64,000 nt of DNA from Dioscorea cayenensis subsp. rotundata (GCF_009730915.1 NC_052479.1:27467610-27531609), one strand, 5' to 3'. Positions 21,780 through 33,959 are shown, numbered from the stretch's first letter. Numbers and translations are program-made. Notes: a model not told the origin generated them from the letters alone.

Positions 21780-24390
21780 GAGCTGCAATGTAACCTCGCG
21801 GACATCAAGCACTTGCGACTCGATCTCTGCGCGTCCCTAGGGCCGCCCGGTGCCTTCTAATCCTGGCTGATGTAAGCGAAGCTCACGATTTCGTCGAAGG
21901 CACAGTCGTCGTCGGGTATGGGGAATATAGCTTCCTGTATGCGCGGTTGTAATTGTCGGCGGTGAAGTACCAGCTAATAAATCGATATGCGTTGGTGTGC
22001 ATGCGTTATTCTTTGCGTAGCATGTTTTACGAGGGATACCGTAAACTTGCCACCGCCGATATGAGCGAGAGTTACGATGGCGAGATCCGGCGAGTTCTTT
22101 GCGTTGGTCGATCAGCCCGTAGCGATCATCGACCAGACGACCAACCACGAGATTTGGTGTCCTCGATCGATGATCTCTAACTTCGAGATGTATGTCGGGC
22201 ATAAGTAGCTCTCCCATTTGGTCGGCTTGCTCACGCCGGGTTACATAACATGCGCATCAACTTGAACACGGCAAATAAGGTTAAACAAAGGGCGGTGATG
22301 GTTAAATAATTCGATCAACATGTTTTAAACATTATTGTAATTATTTAAAGCGAAATGATTAATATTTAAAAAGTCGGACAAGTGTAATGAAACAAAGATT
22401 GAGAATGTTTAAAGGGTAATACTAAATGTTAAGTGTAAACCAACGTTCGCGAGACCTTATGGAGTCGACCATTTTGTCATCGGTAAATGACGAGCTTCCT
22501 TGATCAAGCATTGAGCGACTCCGCGACGTTCAGAATACATCTCACCCCAACGATCACCTCACGAGCGGATAATTCGACCCGATGTGCCATATCAGGTTTA
22601 TTAATCGACCCGGTGATGAGCTCGGGTGATATGGCATGCGGTTCGATTCGCGATATCATCGAAATCTTTAGCAGTGGATGCCAGCAATCTTGAGCATATA
22701 GACCCGGCACTCCTCCTCGATGCCTTCCCAAGTCGGCATTGGCTTTCATAAAATTGGCCTCCAAATGTTGAAGGCAGATGCGCGTGTGGCGAAGAAGGGA
22801 AGACTCTGCTCAATTGCGCTCACAAGGCCCTTGGACTGTCCAGACACGAAGGTAATTATCTCATGATAATCTCCACCCTCGTATAAGGCATCGCCTCAAC
22901 TTAGATATGAACCAAGTCAATTGGCATCGGGTCCTCGATTGTCGACTATCTAGGGCGGCGATGGAAAAACCATTGTTACCATCTTTCCTGTGGCACCCGG
23001 TGAGTGTACCCCGATATTTTCCAAGGAGGTGGGTACCAGTCGAGAAGCAGCAGCTGACCGCAAGCCCTCTTGAATCCCACGATACACGCTATGAAAAAGA
23101 AAAGAATGCACGTTTAAAAGCGATCGCGTCTCTCTCACGATCGCGACTGCTGCCGAGGTTGTCTCGACCACCTTATCCACATACCAAAAGCAAACGGTCA
23201 TAATCTGGAGATGTCACTGCAGTCGAGGACCACCCGGCGTGCTCTTTTTCCCAACCAAAGCTGCGCTTGTATGGTATGTGGACACCATGTTTCCCATAGC
23301 ATGTCCTTCGAATGTCGATGGCCTTGTACGAGGGGACGGTCCCTGAGCTCACGAATCACTCAGTGCGCTAACCCTGTTTTTGGGCGCTTTCGGATGTGTG
23401 CCTAGAAACCTATGCCACCACCGCAAGTGTGTGACGGGTTGATTGTCTTGATTACGAAAAGTATTTTTTTGTTATACTCTTTTGATGCATGAAGGCGCTC
23501 AGCGACAACCATCGGCCGTAGCATTCCACGATCGCTTTGCGATGTTTTTTCGTTCTTTATGAATTTGAAGTCGAAAATTCCTTTTGATTGCATGATTTTG
23601 AAGTACATCCCCTGAAATGTTCGACAGCAGTCAAAAATGTTGTCAATATCCAACGACAACACTTGAGAATGATCGGCGAGGAAGGAAGACATCCCACGCG
23701 CCCGAGGTCGCAGTGGGGATGAATGGGAGCACTCGCGAGAATGCAATTCCTGCGACACTTCGATCGAAATGAAAAGATCAATATGTTAAGCGGAGGTATA
23801 ATGTTTAGCGATAATGACAATAGTTAAAGCGTTAAATTAAATACTTAAGCAATTAACTAATAACGTAAAGGACTAGTATAATATGTTAACCCGTTGACGG
23901 ACATATTTAAACAATAATGACCCCGGACAACTGGAATAATTAAAAGAAAAGGAACTTACAACGAGTAAACCTCGTTTTCATTAGGATTCGGCAATGGCAC
24001 ATTTTCTGTCTTGACGACAAGATCAACTACATCACATTTGAAGATGGAATGGACGTGACACATCCGTTGGAAGTCAACATCGTTTTCGATTGGGCAAACC
24101 GTTTTATATCCATCGGTGTGATGAACTTAACCCTGACAAGAGAGAAACTTGAGGACCCCATCGGCTCACATATCTCAGTTAACACCAACTCCCAAGAAGT
24201 CGCGGTAGTGAACATTAGCACTCTTCCCTCCCCGTTGAATCTAGCAATACCACAAAAACTCTCCATAATATATCGGTCGAAAACCAAATCGTCTAAAACC
24301 AAAATGAAATGAAGAACAAAAAGAAGGCGAAGAAGAAGAAGTAGAAGATGTAAACAACAAGCAGCGATCGAGAAAGGCAAACAAAAAAAG
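21780..24390 (-). pseudogene. MuDR/MULE transposase, frameshifted
   Basis: The transposase cuts and moves Mutator-like elements in the nucleus. In minus-strand order: an N-terminal PB1-like region (24380-24027; SSSFSLVRVKFITPMDIKR), a GTTTAA-rich intron (about 23960-23780), and the MuDR DNA-binding region (23758-23402; GIFDFKFIKNEKT, then FVIKTINPSHTCGGG). The MULE DDE region follows (about 23200-22450), with fragments resembling LDGTHLLGKYRGTL, GKDGNNG, an ICLQHLEANFMK stretch and NVAESLNA. After a second intron (about 22450-22240) comes a SWIM-like zinc region (YGIP, KHA) and YFTADNYNRAYRKLYSP, then an Arg/Pro-rich tail near 21800. Domain identity is firm; reading frames change often. Confidence 0.72.
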
Positions 24391-26209
24391 TCGCAGTTGT
24401 ATGCATAGAGGTTAGACTAGGCGTGATGTGATTGGGCGGTATTTTTCCCTCCATCCCAAGGGCAAAAGGGAAATATATGTCATGTCATGAGGAAGACATA
24501 TTGTCATCGTTCGAATGAAAGTTCTCGACTCAACATGAGTCTACGTGTAAAAGTCGAAGCTTTTTTATGTTTAAGCAGGATACATATAGTGTTTAAAAAA
24601 ATGGTTAATTGTTTAACTAAAAGTCTATATCATTTAAATAATATGTTATTGTTTAAATTGAATGCTTTTCATCGACATCGCGTTGAAGATGGGTACCTCT
24701 CGGGTCACTTTGTTTAAACATCTTTACGTATTTTTCTTAAACACCGTTATCGTTGTTTAAAGAGTAACTTGAGTAGTGTTTAACTTTTTCTATTATTTAC
24801 ACGTTGTCATTGTTTAAAGAGTAACTTTTTTCTTAAACACCGTTGTCATTGTTTAAACATATTTACGTATTTTCTATTGTTTTACAATGAGCGTTCTTTT
24901 TGTTTCCCACATTGTTTGTTTTTACTAGGTCTATGTTTAAATTTCGAAGTTCGCGATCGAATAAAGCTTTGTTTCGTTTTATTTATAAAAGATTTACAAC
25001 ATTTACAACATTTACAACGTCCGCTCGGACTTTGGACACTCACGACTCGACCCTCAGTATACTTGAAACAAGTGTCCAGTACATTCGAGATGCTACGACG
25101 GTTTGCATAACATGCGCATCGACTTGAACACACTGAGCGTCTGACATTAAAAAAAGGTTAAACAACACACATTCATGAAAAGCGACTATTAATCAATGTG
25201 TCAGTGGTGGGACTTAAAGCGAAGATCACGATAGTTAAACACGAGCGTAATAGTTGTACAGCGGCGTAATGTTCTTAAATGGTAGCGAGAAAGTCTCGAG
25301 TGATAAATATCAACCCGTCTTAAAGGATGTTTTCCGATCTCCCTCCTCTAGAGAATCCTCCCATGATCACGAAATACGTGAAAAATTTCTTTTTCTTACC
25401 CAAGTCGAAATGCTCAGCTAATTGCTTGCCAGTCGTCCACCGTGAAGAATCCTCTGCGATTCGAGGCGATTATGAGAGCATTTCGACTTAGGCGAAAAAG
25501 ATAGTTTAACTTGTTGCGTGATTGCGGCTAAACATTCTCGAGATAAGGGAAGAAGGTTCACGAAAACATCCTTTCGAGATAGAGTGGTTGTCCATGGGAA
25601 GAGGAGGGCGAGGAGGAGGAGGAGGAGGATGATGAGGACGGCGAGGAGTGGTTGTCCCATGGGGAGGGTTCTTTTACGGTTATTTATGGTGTGAATTCCT
25701 GAGCGGTGACTCTTCATATCAGAAAAAGTTAAACACGCGTTGGCCGAGCATTGGTGATGAGAGCGAAGGGTGTTCGGAGAAAATTATGTTACTGGTGCGT
25801 AAATTTTAATGCCGTCATTAATTCTTGTCTGCGGGATACCATAACTCTGCCACTGCCACGTGCCGCTGCCAAATGAATTCGGATCAACGAAAAAGATCAC
25901 CCGTTTCTACGAGAGACTTTGAGAATTTACGCGTTAATATGAATAGTTATACATGTAAAAGACAACGTTAAAGCGGAGATGGGAAGTATTACACGGATAT
26001 GATAATTATTAAACATATTAGTAAAAATATTTAAAGCGTTAAACCAAGCGAAAGCCCTTCGAAAAGGTTGAACATGATGTGATTTAGCGCTTTCCTTTCC
26101 CACCATTTTCGGGGCCAAAAATGGGATTTCACAACATGGACCCATTTGAAGTGAGCGGTAGGGGGTAAAAAGGGAAGTTAAACACTAATGGAAAGGGTTG
26201 TCCGGGGTG
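24391..26209. other. MULE 5' flank of transposase, non-coding
   Basis: No coding sequence supported. It holds many GTTTAA or TTAAAC motifs (24540-24870 plus orientation; 25140-26070 mostly the reverse), a triple ATTTACAAC repeat near 25000, a GA-rich tract at 25600-25630 and a 27-bp inverted repeat at 25389-25500. Confidence 0.45.
25389..25500. repeat. Inverted repeat (hairpin) inside the MULE
   Basis: Left arm 25389-25415 and right arm 25476-25500 share AAGTCGAAATGCTC in perfect inversion plus an outer CTTTTTC/GAAAAAG. The loop is about 60 nt. Confidence 0.8.
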
Positions 26210-26290
26210 TGCAAAAGTAGGAGGGGGTTTTTTAGAAGTTTTGAAAATTACGAGGGGTGAACAGTAATTTTCCCTTTAATTAATAGTGTT
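26210..26290. repeat. Possible MULE terminal sequence
   Basis: The composition change back to AT-rich DNA occurs just after GAAAATTACGAGGGGTGAAC and AATTTTCCC. The segment has the look of a MULE end, but the matching inverted end would be in the gap, so this cannot be confirmed. Confidence 0.35.
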
Positions 26291-26313
26291 TTTTTTAATG
26301 TTAATTTTTTGTG

Positions 26314-26573
26314 ATAGAATACTCTATTTAGTCTCTCTAATATAATAAATATATTTTTTTAGTCTCTCTAATATGATTTGTTTCTAAGAGGTCTCTGAAT
26401 TTTAATTTTTAAAAAATATAAGTTCTCTCTAATATAATTTGTCTCTAGGAAGTCTTTATGAAAACTTATATTTCTCAAAAATTAGAATACAGAGATCTCC
26501 TAGAGACAAATCATATTAGAGAGACCAAAAAAACAGATTGACTACATTAGAGGGATTAAATATAGTATTTTAA
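26314..26573. repeat. Palindromic MITE
   Basis: The two halves are inverted copies over about 110 bp: TTAGTCTCTCTAATATGATT with TCTAAGAGGTCTCTGAATT on the left, and their reverse complements with a few mismatches on the right. The whole could fold into one long hairpin. No coding capacity. It lies exactly between the MULE end and a LINE fragment. Confidence 0.75.
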
Positions 26574-26575
26574 AA

Positions 26576-28306
26576 TTCCTGGCTATACTTTAGTTGATCA
26601 ACATGTTCCTGAGTCAATAGCTATGATGGCAAAAAAATGTTTTGAGATTTCTCAACTCTAAAAATATTTTTTGTATTAACATTTTGTACTGCAAACATGG
26701 AGAGGTTCGTCTTTGGAATTTTCAGGTCCCTTCAAAATGTCCCTAGTTTTTTAGGTTTCTTTGTAAAAATATGGATTTGATCAAGTCCAATCTTTGGATC
26801 AATTCTGTTAATCCCGAAAATATTTCCATTCTGAATAATCCTTGGTGTTTCAATGTTCCTATTTGTTTGAAACCGACTTACATTAATATGGAACTTATGG
26901 ATCTTAATGTTCAAATTGCTGATGTTATGGAAAATTCTAATTGGGATTTCCAATGCTCTGACTGATTTTTTGGGCCACAATTTTAATTCTCCTATCAAGT
27001 CCTTTGGTCAAATAAATCCCGGGAGTCTTAATCATTGGGTTTGGCTTACTGGCCTCAATCAGGTTACAATTGTGTCAGTAGTTTATTCCTTCTTGAACTC
27101 AAATTTTGATAACTTGGCTATTTGAAAGGGTTGGAAAAAATTTGTGGAATTTAAATACGTCTCAAAGAGCCAAGTTCTTCATGTGGTTTATGTTAGTTTG
27201 AATTTTATTCTGAATTAATTTTGTGATGATATTAATCCAACCTGAATTCAAACTGTATAAAATGGTCCATGACTTTATTTTACGAGTTCTTAAGTTAACT
27301 CTAATTGATACTTTGGATAATGATCTACTTAACTTTTAAGTGGAGTTAATCTTTAGATGGTAATAATTATATATAAGACAACACCAGGGGTCTCCAATCT
27401 ATCGTTCTTACAAATACTTAGCTCCATCGGTGGGAGAGGACGGAATAGATTGGAAGAGTCCTTGGTTACTTCAAGCGTGGACTTAAATATTCTTGTCATA
27501 TTCAACAATTTGCTATGAATGGAAGTAAGTGATCCTTAATATGTGACATAGATATCGTAATTAAGTTTGATAAAATCTAACAGTTTATTCTCCACAAAAG
27601 GATCAAAACTCGTAGCTTCCTTCACTCTTTGAATCTGATTGCTAAGGATAATTGTATGCTTTGTAACAATAGCATGGGAAACATCAATCACCACTTTAAT
27701 GCGTGCCCCAAATCCTTCATGGTTTGAAGAAAAATTGAAGAGAGGACACATATTTATTTTGATTCACTTAATGATATATCTTATGGTAGTTGGCTTGAGG
27801 ATCTTACTACTGATCAAAAATCTTGGAAGGCCTCTGTCATTATTTCTATCATTCATATGGGAAGCAAGGTGTGATTTTATTTTTAGGGACATTCAATGGG
27901 ATCCTAGTTGGATTGTTGTGCATGCTTTGTATCTTTACAAGCAGGTATACTAAAAACACAAATTTGGCCAACGACCTTCAGGCATATTGGTACACGGGTC
28001 GTCGATAGAGCTCTCACCGAATGGTGAGAGCTCGATTCTTGACTGATGGCACATTTCTGAGAGTTATGAATAGTGATTGTGTCAGGGCGTGGTTCCAGCC
28101 TCACGTGAGCTGGTCCCCATCAACACTTGTTCCACCGAGACTTATGCATACCTCTGGAGTCTCTAGTGGGTTCGCCCCGCTCCTCTTCCTCAAAAACAAA
28201 AAAACAAAAAAACAAAAAAAAACTTGCAGAGAGAAATTTTATTTCTTAATCGTTTCAATGCATTTTCATCTGATTGCTATCTTTTTGCAGATGCCTCTCG
28301 GATCTC
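26576..28306 (+). mobile_element. LINE fragment 1 (RT C-terminus and zinc-binding RVT domain)
   Basis: Conceptual pieces resemble the C-terminal third of plant non-LTR retrotransposon ORF2: PWCFNVPICLKPTYINMEL at 26840, NHWVWLTGLNQ at 27035, CMLCNNSMGNINHHFNACP at 27655-27710 (zf-RVT type), then SWLEDLTTDQKSWKASVII. Stops and shifts interrupt it. 27190-27620 is not present in the related copy at 36.4 kb, so one of the two has an indel there. A SINE-like insertion at 27967-28222 splits it, and it ends in an A-rich run at 28306. Confidence 0.7.
27967..28222 (+). mobile_element. SINE-like insertion with poly(A) tail
   Basis: Absent from the paralogous LINE copy (compare ACACAAATTTG before and CTTGCAGAGAG after with the joined version at 36680-36695). 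A tRNA-like layout is suggested by TGGCCAACGACC (A-box position) and GAGCTCGATTCT about 60 bp on (B-box position). The tail is (A)nC repeats, 28191-28222. A perfect 11-bp inverted repeat, GAGCTCTCACC and its complement, sits at 28008-28033. Confidence 0.65.
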
Positions 28307-29556
28307 TGAAAATAAAAAAAAAAACCCAACATACAGATCTTTATACAACAAAAGAACTAAAGAATGCCCACTCTAAGGAAGGAAACATTTCAGAAGGACA
28401 GAACATAAAGCACAATGAGAAAAAGCAAAAGTTAATATTTAGTGAGTTGTACTGTACTATTCCATTATGAACCCCCCAAAAAAAGAGTTAACCTCTAAAA
28501 AAATGAGAACAGTAAAAAGACTGAAGCAAGTAAACACTAGATACTGAAAAGTTTCACTAACAAAAGTTCACGGTCAAGCCAATAAACAGCTAGGAACATG
28601 AATTACCTTCCTTGTTGCACCTTCACATGCATATCTCCATAAGAAGAGCCATTGTACAACCAAAAAAACTCAAGAAAAAAATATATCATAAATCCAAATA
28701 AATAAATAAATCACATTCAAAACCAGTAATTTGTCAAAATGGGCTTCAAACAAACTGAAACTGCAAAACTTGCACAATCAATTACCAACCAACATCAAAG
28801 TTTTAGGAACAAAACAAAACAAAACATAGCTAAAACAAGAAATAAAGGCATCATTTGAAAGCACCCAATGGAGAAAAATGCAGCAGCACTTGAAGTGGTA
28901 AAAACTAAAAAGATCAACCTGGAGATGGGCCTGACTGAAGCTAAAACATGTGCAACAACAGAAGCAATTGAATACAGTACTTTGATTTGCTATTTGCCAC
29001 ATTTATAGAGAAAAATCCTGCCGGATTCCTGCACTATGCTCGTCACGTGATTGTTTTTTTTTTAAAAAAAATAAATTTATATTTCACGAGACTTGATAGT
29101 TCTCTCAATTATTTGATTATTTATTTATTTGTTTAATAATTTGATGGGAAGATGAGAGTATGATATTATTGAATTTATGGATGCGCTCCACATCAGTATA
29201 TATTGTTGATTATTAATTTTAAATAAGAGTGTTTATTGTTTAGTGTCAAAAATAAAAAAATTTCAGAGAAAAGAATGATATCATATCTGGGATTTTGTAT
29301 TTTAGAATTAAAAAAATAAAATAAAATAATGGCACCCAGATTGGTTTATGTCTACAGTCAGAGTTGTTTAATTTCAAGTAATCTTAAGAGTGTCGGCTCT
29401 TGAATCCGGTTGTAGGTGAGGTTGGAACCCGAGAAAAGATTTGGATCTGAATCTGATTTATTAGCATCTATTATTTTTTTAAAAATATTTTGTCCTAAAT
29501 GAAATAATTTGAAAGTAGATTCTATATTTACGGTAGCAATAATTCAATAATTAATA
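28307..29556. other. Non-coding AT-rich intergenic DNA
   Basis: No gene, RNA or repeat boundary that I can support. A-rich on the plus strand up to about 28990, then mixed. Confidence 0.5.
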
Positions 29557-30795
29557 GGTGGTTTGGTATTGTTACCAATTCATATATTTTATTTTTAATT
29601 TTATATTTTAAAAATAAAACTAATAAACACATGTTTGGCACATTGTTTTTGTTTTCAAGAACTTTTTCAACAATCTTTATGTTTTTTAAAATAACAGGAA
29701 ATAAAATTTTTATGTTTTCAACTTTTTTTGAAAACATTTTTTTCAAAAGTTTTGCTCCTGCCATAAAACCATCTCGGCTACTCCTCTCTCCTTTTAAATT
29801 TTAACTTTTAAATAATATAATTTTTTTTTTATAAATTACTTAAAAATATACATTTTTAAGAAAAATATTATAAAAAATTATTATTTGGCCTTCATATTTT
29901 ATAAATTTGTATAAAAATATGAATTTGAATAATAATAATAAAACTGTCATGATAATTTTGCGCTTACACAATAAAATAATGTTTGGTTGTCAGAAGTGGA
30001 TTGGAGGGAGAAGTAGGATAGGAGTGAGATGAGGGGAGTGAAGTAGGAGTGAGAATGAAGAATTTGTTTGATTGATAAGGATTGGAGGGTGTAATTTATT
30101 GGGAATGGAAAAAATAAATAAAGTAAATATGATAAAATGACACTTATGCCCTTTATGCAAATAAATATTATAAAAATAAAAATAAATAAATCAATTGTTA
30201 TAAATAAATATTTAACTTTAATATCACAGCAAATCTCAAATTTTTTTTAATATCATTAATTAGTAATTAATTAACTAAAATAAATAACTAATTACATGTT
30301 TAAAGATATTTAAAATAAATAATTAATGATATTTTGTTAATATCATTAATTATTAATTAATTAACTATAATAAATAACTAATTAATGATGAAATATAACT
30401 AATTAATTATTATAAATAAACATTTTATATTTAATTAAATTATTATTATTATTATTATTTTAAAATTTATTTATTTATTTATTATTTAAATCAAATTGTT
30501 ATTTTAATTATTAAAAAAGGGTAAATTGATCATTTCTCCCTGAGGAGTGCGCGGGGAGGGAGCAATTCATTTTGGAAGGATTGCTCACACCCCATTTAGT
30601 TTTCTCTCAATCCCACTCATGGTCATCCAAATAAAGGTTTGGATTTACTCACTCCCATCCCACTCCAAGCATGTCACTCAAACAACACCTAGTGTATTCA
30701 AATATTCTTTTGTTTTCAAAAAATTGATAACCAAACAAAAGTGAAACAAAAACAAAAAATAAAAAACGAAGATGATCCCAAACAACCCCTAAGGT
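29557..30795. repeat. Nested MITE-like elements
   Basis: Outer ends TAGGTGGTTTGGTATTG (about 29557) and ATCCCAAACAACCCCTAAGG (about 30790) are imperfect inverted repeats. Inside, GTTTGGTTGTCAGAAGTGGA (about 29980) and CATGTCACTCAAACAACACC (about 30690) form another pair. The inner part shares GTTTGG..GGGAATG-type sequence with the MITE at 35510. The interior is AT-rich without coding potential. Ends are approximate. Confidence 0.45.
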
Positions 30796-30869
30796 ATTTA
30801 ATTTCTATACCAAAAGTCAAGGGCTGGACATTCAATTGATTATTATGAATTTAAATGTATGTTTGAAAT

Positions 30870-31560
30870 TAATTACATAATTATATTTAAGTTAATAAAA
30901 AATAAATTTATAATATAATATTAAAATAAAAATATTTTTAAATTTTTTTCATCCAGATTATAGTCACCTATGGTAAACATAAGCAAAAAAATAAAAAATA
31001 AATAAAAATGTAACACTATATTAAAATAGAAATTGCAAATTTATCATGATTTACGATTTTTTTTTGTGTTTTTATGAATAATAATAATAATAATTTCATA
31101 TGGAAAGAGATAGATTTTCAGAAGAGTTGTGTACATTAATTGTGATACATGCACTATAAGTAAAAAGTGATTGTTCTATATTCACAGCTCCCCTATTAAT
31201 TAAAAAGTGTATTTTTAGCGAGTTTTGATGACTTTGAAATAATTAAGTTTTTAAATGGATAAACACTGATAAAATAATTAAGTTACATAAACACATGAAA
31301 ATATATTAATTATCACTTAGTTAAGTAAAATTCAATTAATGAATCATTTACCAAAAGCAATTTTAAATACTTAACTAATATCAAAGGGCTCATAGCGTAG
31401 TGGTATTTCGCCTTATTATGAAAAATAAGAGTGAGGTATTCAAAAAATCTCGAGTTCAAGACTCATTGGAAGTAATAATGGTAATGGATCACCGATTGTG
31501 GGTCTGTATCAAATTAAAATAAAACGCCCATGAATTATATATATATATATATATATTATC
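30870..31560 (+). repeat. Direct repeat copy 1 (partner 34197-34975)
   Basis: Shares long blocks with 34197-34975, for example AGTCACC..TGGTAAACATAAG, AAATTTATCATGATTTAC and GTGTACATTAATTGTGATA. Copy 1 contains an extra segment at about 31384-31508 that copy 2 lacks. Confidence 0.8.
31384..31508 (+). mobile_element. SINE-like or tRNA-related insertion in repeat copy 1
   Basis: TAGCGTAGTGGTA matches a Pol III A-box and GAGTTCAAGACTC, about 60 bp later, resembles a B-box. The segment is missing at the matching point of copy 2 (near 34925-34930). Confidence 0.5.
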
Positions 31561-32774
31561 ATATTAGATATTTTAAAGAAATTATAGTTTTATCGAGATA
31601 AAAAAAATTGTTTGTAGCCAATAATTTATTAGTCTACTAGCATTATGTTTTTGTGTATAACTTTTGTATTCTTGTCTAAAAGATGAGTTCGAATGTTAAC
31701 TCATATATAGTGAGATTTCACGTTGTGATAGTAATTATATACCTTTATACACTCATGATGTGATTGTACATGTTTTATAAAAAATATATTTTGTGTCCGA
31801 AAAATTGAATCAATAGACATTAAATATGGCAAAACCATTTGATTCAAGTTGTTAACATACTAAAAATAAGTATTTTGTGTGGCAGGAGGTATGGTGAGAG
31901 TTTTAATTTTCGTTAAAAAAATTAACTAATTAGTGATGTCGTAGCACACACTCATGTGTCATAAAAACATAAGTTTGTTACTATTTTAGAAAAATAAATA
32001 AATGTTCAATATTGGAGTGGTACACTCATTTATGTAAGGTTAGTTTTTGTATGTTAAATTTCCATTTAAACTTTCTATGATTTTAAATTTTAAATTTTCA
32101 AAAATTTTAAGAATTGGTAAATGATTTAATTATTGCATTTTAAATGTCTTAAATTAGTAATTTTCCCGCTTTAACGCTTATTAATTGTAGTTTCGGATCT
32201 GACCGTTAACAAAACATGTGGCAATTGCACGGGACACATGGCACATTGATTTTGAAGATGTGGAAGGCCATATGAGACCAGTGCAAATTATAAAAACATT
32301 ATAAAGTGACTGTTTGGTGGTTGGGAGTGAGTTAATAGGGTTCATTCTCCTTATAGGTACAAATATTTGTAATTTATATCATTGGTATCATAATTTTTTT
32401 TTTTTTTATAACATAATAGATACTAAACTTTTCTCCGATTGTATGTGTGGCTATAATGATTTGTTTTCAGATGGTTTTTGAAGAGTTTGTTGATGTGGCA
32501 CTGATGTGATATTGATATGGCACTGGAAACCACTTTAGAACAGGTCATTATGGCCATACATGCAACCGAAAAAAAATAAAGTAGTATTTGTTTTACAAAG
32601 AAAAGTTTTGTGGCCACAACGATATAAATTACTAACATTTGTGGCATGGGAGAATATTTCTGGGATTATATAACAATATATTTTGTTTTTTTTAATTTAA
32701 TGAAAAAAAATATTGAAATAAATTTAGTTTAGATTAAAAAAAAATACTCCCACTCTGTATAAATGAAAAGAAGA

Positions 32775-32965
32775 ATCATGTGCTAGGCCACTGATAACTA
32801 CTTGTGTTTTTATTAAAAGATCTCGAGTTCAAATTTCTCAGATTACAATTCACTTTACTCTCCAGAATTGCACGACGGGAATGTTTATTCCTAAGAGATT
32901 AGTCAAACCACCGTAATTGGTGCACCTCAATATCTATTTATCTTTTGCTTTTTTCTTTATCGTTT
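32775..32965 (+). mobile_element. SINE-like repeat, member 1
   Basis: Head with ATCTCGAGTTCAAATTTCTC (B-box-like) and CAGATTACAATTCACTT. Tail with AGTCAAACCACCGTAATTGG, TGCACCTC and TTATCTTTT. Members 2 (33960-34195) and 3 (43860-44175) share the tail. Confidence 0.45.
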
Positions 32966-33959
32966 TTTAAAAAAAGTGAATATATGAAGTGGGAGAAGTT
33001 AGTTCACTCCAGCAACTTCTATATTATTTACTCCCTAAAATATGATTTATTTTAAAATACTTTCATTCAAATTAATAGATTAAAATACCTACTTATGAAA
33101 AATATGTTTTATATGCAAATATTATATTAATACACTTAAATAAAAATATAGAAATTTATCCATATATCCATTTACATGCATGCTAAAAAAAAAATCTAAA
33201 TTTATGGCCTGAATTCTGTTTAATCAAACCTAAAAAAAATATTTGTGATATTTTGAATTGTGAGATTTTTTTCTGAATTTGTTGTGATAGCAGAAGTGAT
33301 AGTGATAGATCTATTGGCCAAATTTGGTAGTTCACTAATTTTATTGTTTTATTTAAATATATTTTAAAAAATATTATAATATAATAACTTTGATAGTTTG
33401 AACAGTGACAATTTAATTCGACTTTATAGCACAGTGGAATTAATATCTCTGCCAACAATGGCATCTAATCAATGTGAAGGAGGACAGGCCCTAGAGCATT
33501 TGAATAAAAATTAATTATTGAATTTCTATAGATAATAATAATAAAAACAAATAGTAATGATGAAATGGTGTCTGACATGGGGCAAATTATTGTCCGGACC
33601 TGGACCTGGACCTGTACAGGCTGGATCTGGTGTAATGCACATGGCAACAAAATTTATACATGTGGGACCAAAAATTTAATAGTTTTATTTATTGTCAAAA
33701 TTGATTAATAAGCTCAACCATGGATTTTTTATTAACACCGAGTCTCTTTAGGGATAATTTTGTGTTCTTACCAAATTGATAAACTTTAATTTATATAAAA
33801 TGGTAACACAAGGGTGTTGAGGTGGTAATTCCATATTTATATATGTATTTTCTCTAAATTTTGTATTTCTCTACTCTGAAATCCAAGGCATTTTGAGATT
33901 TTTTTTTTCAAAATAATCCCTTCCGTGTTTTTTATTTGTTTTTTATTAGAAGTTTTTTC

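Larger units (their letters stand above)
19856..26290. mobile_element. Large Mutator-like element (MULE) carrying an Ulp1-type peptidase domain
   Basis: Base composition changes sharply after the gap: CpG is frequent, unlike the flanks. The minus strand encodes a MuDR-type transposase (about 24390-21780) and the plus strand an Ulp1/C48 cysteine peptidase domain (about 20520-21200), facing each other. MULEs with Ulp1-like domains are known in plants (for example KAONASHI elements in Arabidopsis and CUMULE in melon). The right end may be the GGGGTGTGCAAAAGTAGG to AATTTTCCC stretch at 26210-26275; the left end lies in the gap. Both genes are frameshifted. Non-coding parts are rich in GTTTAA. Confidence 0.75.

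Noticed and set aside
19856..26290. Bacterial contamination, suggested by the CpG-rich block
   Set aside because: It encodes plant-type MuDR and Ulp1 domains with introns and returns smoothly to plant AT-rich DNA.
27967..28222. tRNA gene, suggested by promoter-like boxes (also 31384 and 34531)
   Set aside because: No cloverleaf can be formed, and the segments end in A-rich tails; they fit SINEs.
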